From assembly GCA_946894095.1 (NCBI GenBank), contig OX335652.1, positions 14,035,001 to 14,099,000 on the forward strand: 64,000 nt of DNA. Direction: 5' to 3'. Under the pieces are notes generated by a model. That model searched no databases and was not told where the DNA came from. It saw only the letters and a program-made list of their open reading frames with translations. Source of the stretch: Incurvaria masculella (taxonomy: Eukaryota > Arthropoda > Insecta > Lepidoptera > Incurvariidae). A program made the position numbers and the translations under genes. This document shows positions 43,286-54,199 of the stretch, piece by piece. Every line of letters begins with the position of its first letter. The stretch's first letter is position 1.

Positions 43286-44200
43286 GTTAGTGATCTTTTG
43301 TTTTGTTTTTACTAAGTAATAAAATTAAATGTATGTTTGTAAAATATCATGAATTTGAATTTTTGTATTACATACTATGAAGGTTACTTGATGCTTTTAT
43401 GGATTTTTTTCCTACAAGTAATTTATATTTTCTTTAACTTGCTTGATTCCGATTCCATACTGTTTGTCAACCCCATACTCGACGAAATAGTAAAGTAACA
43501 TTTTTAAAAATATATTTGGTACGTTTTTTTTCCACGTTATCAGATGTGTCCGCGTTACAATCAAACAAGTGGGATTATAAGATGTTAGGAAGATTATTAT
43601 ATAAAATTCGGTTGTCAGGTTTGATTGGTGAGAGAGTTGATTTACGGGCCCGCAGTATGAACCGTAAGGTCATGTTCGGCGTTCGTCATGCCGTGAGTCA
43701 ATAAACCTTGCTATTCGTCATACGTGTACTCGCACAAGCTTCGAGACTCGACAAAGACTGGCTGCATAAATACACGGGACTATCATGTTGTCAGAAAAGA
43801 CACGATTACTTGTTTTTAATTTCATATCAAGTAATATTGTTTTGTTAACACCGTTGAGTATGAGAATGTTTCTATTAAAATTCAACTTTTAACCCATTAA
43901 CAAAGATTACATTCACCATAAACCGAATAATAAATTAAGCAAAAGAATAATCCACAATAACTAGTAAGTTAGGCTGTTATGAAAGTAGGTGTGGGTACCT
44001 AATAGTCTTGTGTGTGTCAAACAAAACATTGTCTAATCCTATTAAAAAATAAAATAATTGAATACTGACTAATACTGACTCATTACAAATGTACAAAATT
44101 TTTATCGTTTTTTTGAGTAAAAGCTGTGGCTGCGCTATACATAAATATTGTCGCCTCAATACAAATCATCTGCTCTGTTCCTTATAAAGACGAACTTTAC
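43286..44200. other. AT-rich intergenic DNA, nothing recognised
   Basis: A 62-codon frame at 43516-43704 has no recognisable motif. Nothing else supported. Confidence 0.3.
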
Positions 44201-44294
44201 ATTTACAGCCATTTTCAGAGTGGGCGGACTTATTTTAATACGCCGGACTAAACCGGTTTGGACTATATTTAGTCCTGTGCTAATCTCGCATTAA

Positions 44295-44352
44295 GCTTTG
44301 TTGCCGCGAGTCCTGAGGAAGTCCACAATGCGGTGGACGAAACGTCGACTTA
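44295..44352 (+). ncRNA. Hammerhead-ribozyme-like motif
   Basis: CTGAGGA (44313-44319) fits the conserved CUGANGA box. GTCCAC (44321-44326) can pair with GTGGAC (44333-44338) as helix II, and GAAA (44339-44342) follows at once. One extra A separates the first box from helix II, and I could not build helices I and III or place the cleavage site. Hammerheads of this minimal kind are known from Penelope-like retroelements; this may be a decayed end of one. Confidence 0.3.
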
Positions 44353-44400
44353 AACAACTAAGCGATAAAAATAACATCTATCGGAAAACATTTTAATAAT

Positions 44401-45428
44401 ATGTTTTCTCAGGTTCTCTCTGAATACAACTGTAATCCTCGCCAACAAATTCGTGGATTTGCGCTAGCAGCGCCAACATATCTGTGGATGACGTGTACAG
44501 TTTCTTACTTACACATTGAACAAGACAACACATTTGAAGGGGAATTTTTGAATACATTTGCCATACTCTACTTGATTTCGGGTACAGTGTCCTATCTTTA
44601 CGACGGCAAACAAGCTACTCCTTGACACTTTGTGTCTGTAAAGTAGAGATTGTGCTCAGATCTCGTGTTCGTGGTTCGACCCACACGTCCCCGAGTTTAA
44701 TTTGGGTAGTAAGAAGCGGATGTGATTCGTCGATACAAGCGCCTAACAAGACAGTTGTTATATTCAAGGTAGTATACATAGATAGAACTTTCGTGTATTT
44801 TGTGTTTTGAACTACGGAAGTCAAGACATTGGTGGTAGAAGTAATTAATATAACTTTTCTTAAACACAAAATTTTTTGGTTGTTGTGATCCAGGTTTGAT
44901 ATTAAGAAATTTTGTTAATGAATGAAAATGTGACTGAAATAAACTTGAAATAGTTTTATGATTAAAATTAACAATTAAAGTTTTGATTTGGCTCACATAT
45001 ATTTTTTGTGAACGTGATCTATGATTATCCTAAGTACAAAATTTTTGTTCTTTTGTAAATTCCTAAAAGAAGTCTTCTTTTGGTGCAAAAAATCACCGAC
45101 TAAAAAAATGTTGTTGATTTTTATAAAGACCTAAATTAAAATGCATACACTATTGCCCTTCTGTCATTCAAAATATAAATATTAATATGATTTGTAATTA
45201 TGTATTCTTTAGCCATGATACATGAGGACGTTTGTATGCGGTCTCAGATTTACGACATGTTGAGTGTATGTTATCGTCTGTTAATTACATGCATAGCACA
45301 TACTTTATTGAATACGTTTCTGCATACACAATGCACCAGGCGGAACATAGATTAATAACATAGATATCAGGTGAATTTCCGGACCAATAATATTTTTGCT
45401 CATTTCAAAGATGGTTCTCATGCGTCGT
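44401..45428. other. AT-rich intergenic DNA, no supported gene
   Basis: A 74-codon frame (44401-44625) shows no recognisable domain. A B-box-like GTGGTTCGACCC near 44670 has no tRNA fold around it. Confidence 0.3.
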
Positions 45429-45705
45429 TTTTTTTATAATTAGACATGGATGGCTCATGCCGTCATGAAATTACCCTAACACAATGCATTCCCGAAGCCC
45501 TTTATTCATCCAATGCGATGGTACCAACCCGGGTGGGCTTAACCAAACCAACTAGTTGGGGAAGGAGACCTTCAGTTCCACATGAATTAGGATCCATGGG
45601 TCAATTCGCATTTGTAAGGGAAACGCATAGGTCAGAAAGAGAAAAAAAAAAGTGCACGAACGGGGCGGGGATTCGATCCCATGAGCTTTGGCATGCAAAA
45701 TCCAC
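45429..45705 (-). repeat. SINE family B, reversed, internally deleted
   Basis: From the reversed tail (TAGACATGGATGGCTCATGC) to the reversed head (GGGATTCGATCCCATGAGCT), with a good B-box complement GATTCGATCCC. The 144-codon frame through it (45446-45880) is accidental. Confidence 0.65.
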
Positions 45706-46299
45706 TCAAATCGTAGTTGAAACCTTCAAATTCAGAAACATTGACGCAAAAAAGAGTTCCAGACCTCTAGTGAAATATATTCCTTACAATGGATGGTTCG
45801 TGTGTCGCCGTCCTGTCGCTTCTGATGCTCCTGTCATCGTGGGCGATTTAATTACCAACAAAGTCAGAACAATAAAATAACATTTGAATATTTATTAGAA
45901 GCCTGATGTATTCCTCTTTGTACTCTAAACTGTTTGCTATTTATCTTGCTCGAAAATTGAGTCTGCGTTGAATTATGTATGGCGACCCGCCGCTCCTTCC
46001 GTCTCCTACTATTTTAATAACCGTCCGGCATATTGTATGGTAAGTCGCATTGAATGCAGGTTCCGAACGGATTATTCTGTATTATCCCTCCGTGCCTAGA
46101 TGGAATCGGCCAGTTTCCTCATAAGGATGGAACATAATAGGTAAAATTCCGGAAGCGTTTGCAATAGATGAAACGAAGACATGTATTCGTGCAAATATCA
46201 CGAAGATAATGGCACGGTGCCTAATTTCCAAGAGGTCGTGGTATTTTGGGCTTGTATCATGTATGGCATCCATGACTAGTAAAAAAAATGTATACCGTT

Positions 46300-46556
46300 C
46301 TTTTTTTTATGCAACCTGTCATGGATGGCTAATACCACACAACTATCGTATGATATTAGCACAATACCCTACCACCTGGTAGGTGGTAGGGTTTTGGTTT
46401 GTACATGGGTTTCGAACCATGGAGCAGCTCGCATTCGTGACCAAATGCACTTATACACTTCATGATAAGAAATAAAGTGGTGCATGCGAGGATTTGAACC
46501 CAGACCTCTGGCATGCTAGGCAAGTCTCCGAACCACTAGGTTACGAGCCGCTCAGA
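46300..46556 (-). repeat. SINE family B, reversed, with complete tRNA-like head
   Basis: Tail ATGCAACCTGTCATGGATGG; the head on the minus strand reads GAGCGGCTCGTAACCTAGTG, and B-box GGGTTCAAATCC is intact. About 150 bp of the middle is missing, and a CCACCTGGTAGGTGG hairpin sits at the join. Confidence 0.7.
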
Positions 46557-46632
46557 CCTACAAAATTTGACTTGCTTGAACGATTACTCACATCGCATAA
46601 TAGTTGTTCACGCCAATATCGCATGGGTAACC

Positions 46633-46997
46633 TAGGTGCGTAGTTTGCACTTCACAAGCATTTTATCCCATCTGAAGTTTTTCCTATGCCACTCTCTCGC
46701 CTACTAGCTGTCACGCATGGTGCACGCATGCGCCTCGTCCCCGCAAACTTTCACCGTGGAGTTCCTCTTAGGGCTCCACGCCCGCAACCCGCCGCGCGCC
46801 TGACCACGCTGTGTCGTCTCGCCTCGTCTGGGCGAAGAGCTGTGCCGCCGAACGCTGTCCCGGGACCCGGCGCCTAGGAGCTGGTGCTGCTGGAGGTAGG
46901 TGGCTGTTCCTACTCCTCTGGTGGCCTGCTGTGAACTCCTGAGGCTACCGGGCATTGCAATTCCTTCGCTTGTGAAGTGCGACCTGCCTGGGCGCGT
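46633..46997. mobile_element. GC-rich segment bounded by inverted repeats (possible MITE)
   Basis: GCACTTCACAAGC (46647-46659) and GCTTGTGAAGTGC (46968-46980) are perfect inverted 13-mers with weaker similarity outside them. The interior is strongly GC-rich (CGCCCGCAACCCGCCGCGCG) in an AT-rich setting. Overlapping frames on both strands look compositional. No target-site duplication found. Confidence 0.35.
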
Positions 46998-46999
46998 AC

Positions 47000-48030
47000 A
47001 TTAGTAATTTCACAATTTTATCTCACGATGGGGCATATCATGCTTTTAGCATGGTTAATATGTTTGGTTTAACATTAGTACGGTGCAGGAAAACATAATG
47101 AGGAAACTAACTACTTAGCCGATGTTTGACTCTGGCAACTGCTAGATTAACGCGAAAGCCTCGAACAATCTTGGAGAAAAAATTGTGATTAAGTCGCTAT
47201 TATTTGGAGGCGAAAAGGGTCCCTGTGATATTTATTTTCATCGCGCACCCATCGCCGCCACCGAGTCCACGAAAAAACTGTTTTTTAACTAAAAATGTTT
47301 TCTACATGACCAAAATCTGCATGATAAAAGTATGCCTGCTCCGTCCATTCATTGACGGCTTTGAAGCTATTTCACTGAAATATTCCGACTAAAACTAAAA
47401 GCTTCCGCAGGACTCGTCGATATCTGGAAAGTGTTGAAAGGTACGCCGACGGGGCTCGACTGTGTAAACAGAACTGTAATGGAATAAAAAATGTCCGTAT
47501 TTGCGTTGCAATCAATCAAACAAAGTGTATGTTCTCCCCTAGTTTTCCCTGTTTTTGCGAAGCTCACTTTTGTAGCCGTCCCCGTACATTTGCCCACTCG
47601 TAGCGATTTTTTTTCCAATTTCCTGTTACATTCTGTCGGAACCCGTTCTCTTGGAATATTCGAGCAGTTGAAATGGAATTTCGTCTGCTCGAAGTACTTT
47701 TTCCTATCAATTGACCTTTTTGTGACTTTACAATGACATGTGAGTTTTCAGTGAAATAAATCATGTTTTATTGTGTTCAAGACAAGATATTCATACATAT
47801 CATTACACTTCTGTCCTGGGTGGTCATCATACGATTATGATCAAAGTTTATTTCTCTCGCAGACATACATCTCTTCGTATATACTCTACGATTAGTCTAA
47901 ATTACTCCAAATACTTTATTTATCACGTACCATACGTTCTTTCGTTCTGAAAATTTGTAATTGGTTTTGTAATTTTTTCTTCACTCATACGTACACATAC
48001 ATAGCTTCACGCCAATTTGCCGGACAGGTA
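47000..48030. other. Intergenic DNA, no supported gene
   Basis: Several short frames of 62-83 codons near 47.2-47.7 kb, on both strands and overlapping, none with a known motif. Confidence 0.3.
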
Positions 48031-48031
48031 C

Positions 48032-48122
48032 ACAGAGATGATAGAGGGCCATACGGTACGATCACAGCATACATAGTTTCAGACATACATAGTTTCATAC
48101 ATGCTTTACGATTGCGGGTGCT
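48032..48122 (+). repeat. Dispersed repeat family C
   Basis: AGATGATAGAGGGCCATACG, GTACGATCACAGC, CATACATGCTTTACGATTGC and GGGTGCTACG. It is followed directly by the T-run of a reversed SINE B. Confidence 0.35.
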
Positions 48123-48126
48123 ACGT

Positions 48127-48530
48127 TTTTTTTTATGCGTCAGGTCGCTAATACCACACAACTACCGTTATGATATAAGCCCAATACACCACATTCCCGA
48201 AGGAATTAGGTGCCATGCCAGGACCTTCCTTTTATGAGCACGGCTACATTGAACTGGATGGAAAACACGGACAATTTTTCATTGCCGCTTCGACCATCTT
48301 TTCATCCCATGCGATGGTACCAACCCGGGCGGGCTTAAACCCTACCACCTAGTAGGGGAAGGGGACTTACAGTTTTACATGGATTCCGAACCATGGAGCA
48401 GCTCGCATTCGTGACGAAATGCACTTATCGAACTCTGAAAGAGAAAGACAGTGGTGTAAGTTGGTATTGAACCCGGGCCTCTGGTAGGCTAGGCCAGTCC
48501 CCGCGCCACTAGGCTACGAGCCGCTCAAAC
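48127..48530 (-). repeat. SINE family B, full-length copy, reversed
   Basis: About 404 bp, the best-preserved copy in the window. On the minus strand: head GAGCGGCTCGTAGCCTAGTG with A-box TAGCCTAGTGG, B-box GGGTTCAATACC, the full body, then an A-tail (T-run at 48127-48136). Confidence 0.85.
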
Positions 48531-48615
48531 TTACCTTACCTTTACAAATAATTACATCGGCAGAGAAATGAGTTTGAGAAACGGTTCCCAAACTTAAAAT
48601 TAAACTTCTCAAACA

Positions 48616-48745
48616 CCCAAAGGTCGGCTGGAAGAAATCTCTTCGAGGGATAAGCCCGCCTTTGCGCCCCACTTATGTTGTTTTTGCACTATACTTTCTT
48701 TTGTAAATTGTTTTTTTTTTTGTGGCGTAATAAAGAATTTTCAAT
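48616..48745 (+). repeat. LINE-type 3' end with stem-loop and poly(A) signal
   Basis: AAGGTCGGCTGGAAGAAATC, CTCTTCGAGGGATAAGCCCG, then AATAAAG at about 48730. The ATCTCTT/GGGAT stem before the tail and the overall order match 3' ends common in insect non-LTR elements. Confidence 0.5.
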
Positions 48746-50030
48746 CAATCTTTCAATTCTCTCTCAAAAGCCTAATGTCAAGGTGGTGATCTGATTCTCT
48801 GTGGCGGGTGCCCCGGATATAGGTAGGATGGGGAGGAATAAGGGATGCAAGTAGTTATTTCATCTACAAACTAAAGCCAAGATACTTCATACCACCATCC
48901 CCATACACAATGATCTAGTAGAGACTGTTCAAACTCAATGTCCGATCAATCATTTCTAAACGAATGGGACGTGGTTCGTTATCCACAGCGTCTCTGTTGG
49001 AATTTCGCCAAATTTGTAATAAAGACCAGGACTGGCGATTACGTTCTCGGAAGGCACTATGACGATGTATATCATGTACTACCACTTTGAGATCTACTCC
49101 ATAAACAATGATAATTGCCCCAAATAGGAATGACAATTTTACTGCTTGTATTTTTATGCAAGTCTTGAGGTGGTAATGAAAAAACTCGACAAGTTCGAGT
49201 CTGACACGCGTACCGTACAAATTCAACGGGATATATAAGTTTCTAATCAGAAATTTTTTTAACCATTACTAATAACAAATTAATAATTTTCGGATTTTTC
49301 CTTTACATGTGCTGTAAGACCTTGCATATTGCCAAATTTCATGATTCTAGGTCGACGGAAAGTAATCAAGGTTTTGACTTTTTTGGGTGTGTCAAAAGAT
49401 GACCTTATTTTTTGATCGCGTTGACTTACAACCTTAATTAGTATGACCTAAGAATATGAATTTAATTTTAACTTACCTAATATGTATAAGTATTCCTAAG
49501 AATAGGGGTCTTTACATATATATATATGGACCGACGGAAAACAAAGTGTTCCTTTTATTTCTTTTGAGGAACGATACCTTAAAGAGGTGAATATTTTATG
49601 ATTGGGGGATAGAAGAGAATAGAGAGAATATAGCCCCACCTAACCTAACGAAACTAAAAGTAACTTGATTTATTTGCTTGATTACCATTACTAACATTAC
49701 TTGACACTAGCAAAAATAATATAAACTGACCTAATAAATCGTTACCTATGAAATGCAGATAAGAGTATTATTGATCTTAACAGTTACGCAAAAGGTTACC
49801 TTCTTTTACCTGTCATTCTATAAAATAGATTACGTAATAATCATTCAAACAAAATTGTAAATTGTTCTGGTTTATAACGCACTGTTATGGGCTGAACTGA
49901 GCTAAGCCTTTTATGAGTGCTTAGACCTAATTTTATAAATAGATCGATATATGCCTAAAACCTGACAGTCAACACACGTACCTACTGAAAGCAGACTCGA
50001 TAGCACTGCAATAGTCCTCAAAACTAATAG
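48746..50030. other. AT-rich intergenic DNA, nothing recognised
   Basis: No supported gene or repeat. A 103-codon minus-strand frame (48915-49226) has no recognisable motif. Confidence 0.3.
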
Positions 50031-50035
50031 TATGG

Positions 50036-50092
50036 GGACCGTTGAGCGTAGTTTCTCAAGGTGAGGTGGATTTAGCCTCTCTATGACGACAT
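50036..50092 (+). repeat. Dispersed repeat family G scrap
   Basis: CGTTGAGCGTAGTTTCTCAA followed by GGTGAGGTGGATTTAGCC is shared with 57146-57210 (CGTTGAGCGTGGATTCGCGA then GGTGAGGTGGATTGAGC). Confidence 0.35.
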
Positions 50093-50115
50093 ATAGGGTT
50101 ATAAGTCGCATTCTA

Positions 50116-50408
50116 AAACCGGCCAAGTGCGAGTCGGACTCGCACACGAATAGTTCCGTGCGATTATAGAAGATTTTACCTGACGAAATCATGTTTCTTG
50201 TATGCTGGCCCCTTTTATTTTTTTTCTTGTCGTTATAGCGGCAACAGAAATACACACAGAAAATTTCAGCTATGTACCTATTACGGTTCATGAGATACAG
50301 CCCAGTGACAGACGGACGGACGGAGGGACGGGCAGACGGACGGATGGACGGACGGACGGCGGAGTAATAGGGTTCTGTTTGGCACCGTTTTAGTACGGAA
50401 CCCTAAAA
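50116..50408 (-). repeat. Dispersed repeat family A, near full-length, reversed
   Basis: ACCGGCCAAGTGCGAGTCGG to AGTACGGAACCCTAAAAAA, with GACG/GATG microsatellite at 50310-50360. Confidence 0.8.
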
Positions 50409-50827
50409 AAGCGAATGTGCATGAGGACGCCGCTGTAAACCGACAACATAATCGCAACCCCCTCGTTAAGATGGCGACGGAAGCATCCTCTACCCTCGTA
50501 AACATGTAATCAGGACTGGAATGAACTTGGTATGTAATTAGGGAGCCTAGGAACATATTACTAACTTGGCAGCCGCTGCGGAAAAAATAGTTTTCTTTGA
50601 AAATGTTTTTGTTAGGTTTGGAGACAAGTAAAGTGTCAGGCAAGAAACGTGGTTTTTCTTAGAATTCAATTAATAAGTAATACGTTTTATCCATAAGGAT
50701 ATAACTTATATCACATTCAACATTTAGCAACGACATCACAATAAATTAATTTTAGTTGAAATAGATATGGAGCAGGCTAATTAGTATTTGCTAATTCTGG
50801 ATATCCCAGTTGGAAGAGCAGACAGAT

Positions 50828-51489
50828 AAAAAAAATTGGCCAAGTGCTAATCGGACTCGCACACGAAGGGTTCCGTACCATCACACAAGATTTGACCCAA
50901 ATTTATCACGTTTCTTGTATGGTAACCCCTATATTTTTTATTTGTTTTTTTTGTTGTTATAGCGGCTCGTAGCCTAGTGGCGCGGGGACTGGCCTAGCGT
51001 ACCAGAGACCTGGGTTCAATACCGACATGCACCACTGTCTTTCTCTTTCCGAGTTCGATAAGTGCAATTCGTTACGAATGCGAGCTGCTCCATGGTTCGG
51101 AATCCATGTAAAACTGTAGGTCCCCTTCCCCTACTGGGTGGTAGGGTTTATGCCCGCCCATCGCATTGGATGAAAAGATGGTCGATGCGGCAATGAAAAA
51201 TTATCCGTGTTTTCCATCCAGCTTAATGTAGCCGTGCTCATAAAGGGAAGGTCCTGGCATGGCACCAAAGTCCTTTGGGAATGAGGTGTATTTGGCTAAT
51301 ATCATAACGGTAGTTGTGTGGTATAAGCCATCCATGTCAGGTCGCATAAAAAAATAAACAGAAATACATACTCTGTAAAAATGTATTATACATGAGATGT
51401 AGCCCTGTAACAGACGAACGTACAGCCGGACAGCGGAGGCTTGGTAATAGGGTTCCATTTGGCACCCTTTGTTTACGAAATCCTAAAAA
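50828..51489 (-). repeat. Dispersed repeat family A, reversed, split by a SINE insertion
   Basis: Left part 50828-50965 (TTGGCCAAGTGCTAATCGGA to TTATAGCGGC) and right part 51353-51489 (AACAGAAATACATACTCTG to ACGAAATCCTAAAAA) are the two halves of one family A copy. The family normally continues without a break at this point, as at 50236-50250. Confidence 0.8.
50963..51352 (+). repeat. SINE family B, full-length, nested inside a family A copy
   Basis: A-box TAGCCTAGTGG at 50970-50980, B-box GGTTCAATACC at 51013-51023, complete body and A-tail (GCATAAAAAAATA). The AGCGGC at its 5' edge fits both the SINE head and the target, so the duplication cannot be delimited cleanly. Confidence 0.85.
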
Positions 51490-52120
51490 GGAATGGCGAT
51501 ACTTACCGTGTAGTAATAATGTGTCCATCGTAAAAATAATTTCCTTAGTGTTCAAAACATGTTATGCCTTTAAACCGATTTTGCATTTTAAAAGGTATTG
51601 AAAACATGGATTACATTCTTGAGCTTTTTCTTCCTACCACATCTTTTATAGAGTTAAACGTAATTGTACACGCATGCATCATCACATCACAGCCATCTGT
51701 TCTCAGTCAATTTGTCCGTTCATCTTCGCAGCTAGAGTTAAAAAAATCGTCAACGACATTGTCGGAGAGTTTTTTTCTTTCCCTAACGCAGGTAGCATCG
51801 GTCAGCTTTGTTCTACGCGGTTCCTTTTCCATTCTCCAGTCCCTCTATTAGCCCCCGCTTGTTGACTTAGCCGAGCACGCAGGTTGATAGTGGGAGCGGC
51901 AGATTGTGACGTCAGTGAAGCGGAGTCGACATTTTTCCCCTTCTCATTAAAGCACGTCGCGGTTTCATTTGTTTTACTTCAATTAAGCGGGAAGCGGTTT
52001 CCTTCTATATAGAGTTAGGTGTCTCTAAGATATGACTAGCATTGTAACATCTCCATTTAAGAATCGTATGCCTCGAATAGTATGCCTGAACAGTAATGAA
52101 CGGTAGTGCTCATTCATGAT
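51490..52120. other. Intergenic DNA, no supported gene
   Basis: Overlapping frames at 51564-51865 in two phases, no motif recognised. Confidence 0.3.
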
Positions 52121-52127
52121 TTGTGAA

Positions 52128-52460
52128 TGTTTTATGTAATTGGCTGTGGATGGCTGATACCATACCCACCATCATGATATTAACCGTTTACCCGTGGGAA
52201 TTACTTGATATGCCAGGACCTTTATTATGTAAGCATGGCTATAGTGATAACTTGAGTAAAAGTACGGTCAATTTATCATTACTGCTTCGGCCAATGTCAT
52301 CCAGTTAGTGTCATCCAATGTGATTATACTAAGCAGGGCAAAATTAACTCTACCACCCAGTAGGAGCATTTTTAAATAGATTTTGAAGCAGGGAATAAGC
52401 TCGCATTTGTGACGAAAGGCACTTATACTTACAACTTAGAATAGAACACTAAGTGTCAAA
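52128..52460 (-). repeat. SINE family B, reversed, strongly diverged
   Basis: GGATGGCTGATACCATACCC, ATGCCAGGACCTTTATTATG, ATTACTGCTTCGGCCAATG, CTACCACCCAGTAGG and GCTCGCATTTGTGACGAAAG follow the family order with many changes: an old copy. Confidence 0.6.
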
Positions 52461-53940
52461 TGAAAGAGACGGATTAGAAAGCACCACCACCTGTTGCACT
52501 TTTCTCATAATTATAAAATATATCCACGAAAATCACTTATTTGGTCTATGGGAGATGCTTGCCAACTCTGTCTGGGCCTCTGCAAATGTTTGTTTTAGTG
52601 CATTATTACTCGCTCACGCGAAGTCAGTGAACAATGGCGCAAGAATTACCTTCCTGCCTCGTAGCAGTCATCTCCGGTTGAAACATGACGATATATTACT
52701 TTCACGAAGAACAGACCCACTCGCTTCACGCGTCCGAGCACCGAGTTGTCTGTATGCTCTTTTAAACATACATAAACATACCTATTATTCATATATACAT
52801 ATAAACCCCGAATTTTTCAAGTCGATTTGAAAACTTCGCTCGCTCGTTTAATCATATTAGAACTGCATTTAAATAATCTTCAACTAAGATCTTGCATGTA
52901 TTTATACTTCTATTAGTTCACACGCGCGAATAGCAGCCCTGTTTTTTTATTTTATATTTTATTTAAACGGAATACATTCCAAGCACAGTTCAAGTTAACA
53001 TTTTTTTTATTAGAAAAAAATTAAAGATAGAGACAAACTATTAAAAAAAATTACTAAGAATACTAAGGATGCGGACAGTATGATCACAAATGAAACAAAA
53101 ACAAACACCGTTTCGAGAAACCAGTAGCATCACTGCTTCTACCTCTCCACTGTCGTCACCTCATTCGAGCGTTATATAGTATTCCGTATGTCTTCCCTTT
53201 ATTCCTTAGAGGAGATACGCCGCTGAGGGATTCCCCTCCTCTACCGGTTCTACCACCGCGTACCTAACTATTCCTCTCAAGCATTCTGTATCTTTCGTAA
53301 CGCTTGAACACTTTTGACACGCCAGCATAGAAGTTTCACTTCAAGCATCCTAATCATTACAACGAAGAAAATGTTCTAGCAGCTCTGGTTTCAATCCACA
53401 ACATAATCGCCCAAATCCGAAGATCCGCGTTCAATATTTTAAAGTCGTAATCACGATTTAGCGAAGCACAAGCAATTTAACATGTCGGGAACTTTCTCTG
53501 TAACCCTGACCTCCTCTATGCGGATTATTTGTCGAGACACGATAGGCATCACTTAAGAATTTCAACTTGAATGTACGTCACTTTCGCTTTTCATATATGT
53601 ATGTAGATAATCTTTAAGAATCAAACAATGTAATGATTTTAAGGTGAATTGAAAGTTTAGTTGCCTTAACTTGATGCATAATTATTTATTCATATATACT
53701 GAATTAAAATTCGGCGACGATTTGATATGTGTAAGATATCTATTATCATATTATAATATTTTAATATTTTTTCATACGACTAAAATAAATATGTAAGTGT
53801 TTGTTCGCAAATTTACGTGCATACTGACATAGGTAGGTGAATAAATATGTAAACCAATAGGTGCGAGCAAAGATATGCTGTATGGGTTTCGGCACCTTTA
53901 AAAAATACAAGTGCAAATACTATACTACCGAAAGGCATCG
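52461..53940. other. AT-rich intergenic DNA, nothing recognised
   Basis: A 125-codon frame (52453-52830) has no recognisable domain. Nothing else supported. Confidence 0.3.
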
Positions 53941-53958
53941 GTCTCCTCCCTTACTTAC

Positions 53959-54031
53959 TAGGTTAGGTTAGGTTAGGTTAGGTTAGGTTAGGTTAGGTTA
54001 GGTTAGGTTAGGTTAGGTTAGGTTAGGTTAG
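53959..54031 (+). repeat. Interstitial telomere-type (TTAGG)n array, 14 perfect units
   Basis: TAGG followed by an unbroken run of GGTTA units to 54030, with no mismatch. TTAGG is the telomere repeat of most insects. Here it is internal, with ordinary single-copy-like and retroelement sequence on both sides. A LINE-type 3' end begins about 25 bp downstream. Confidence 0.95.
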
Positions 54032-54055
54032 GGTTAATCCTGCTCAGGTTAAGTT

Positions 54056-54108
54056 TGGACCAAAGGTTGGTAGGTAGAGAATGCCCTTTGGCATTAAACC
54101 CGCCTGTC
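54056..54108 (+). repeat. LINE-type 3' end with AATGCC/GGCATT stem-loop
   Basis: GGACCAAAGGTTGGTAGGTA, then AATGCC CTTT GGCATT and AAACCCGCC. The same arrangement occurs at 58264-58370. Confidence 0.45.
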
Positions 54109-54199
54109 GTAACTGTTAAAAGGTGCAAAACAAATAATTTTAAGTTAAATATGTTTTATTACTGTATATCTTTATTTTCACATTGTAAATGTATTATTT

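Noticed and set aside
44401..44625. 74-codon frame with hydrophobic patches
   Set aside because: Short, no family recognised, next to decayed retroelement sequence.
45446..45880. 144-codon frame
   Set aside because: Runs through a reversed SINE B copy; open by chance.
48915..50291. 103- and 126-codon minus-strand frames
   Set aside because: No recognisable domain; the second partly overlaps a reversed family A copy.
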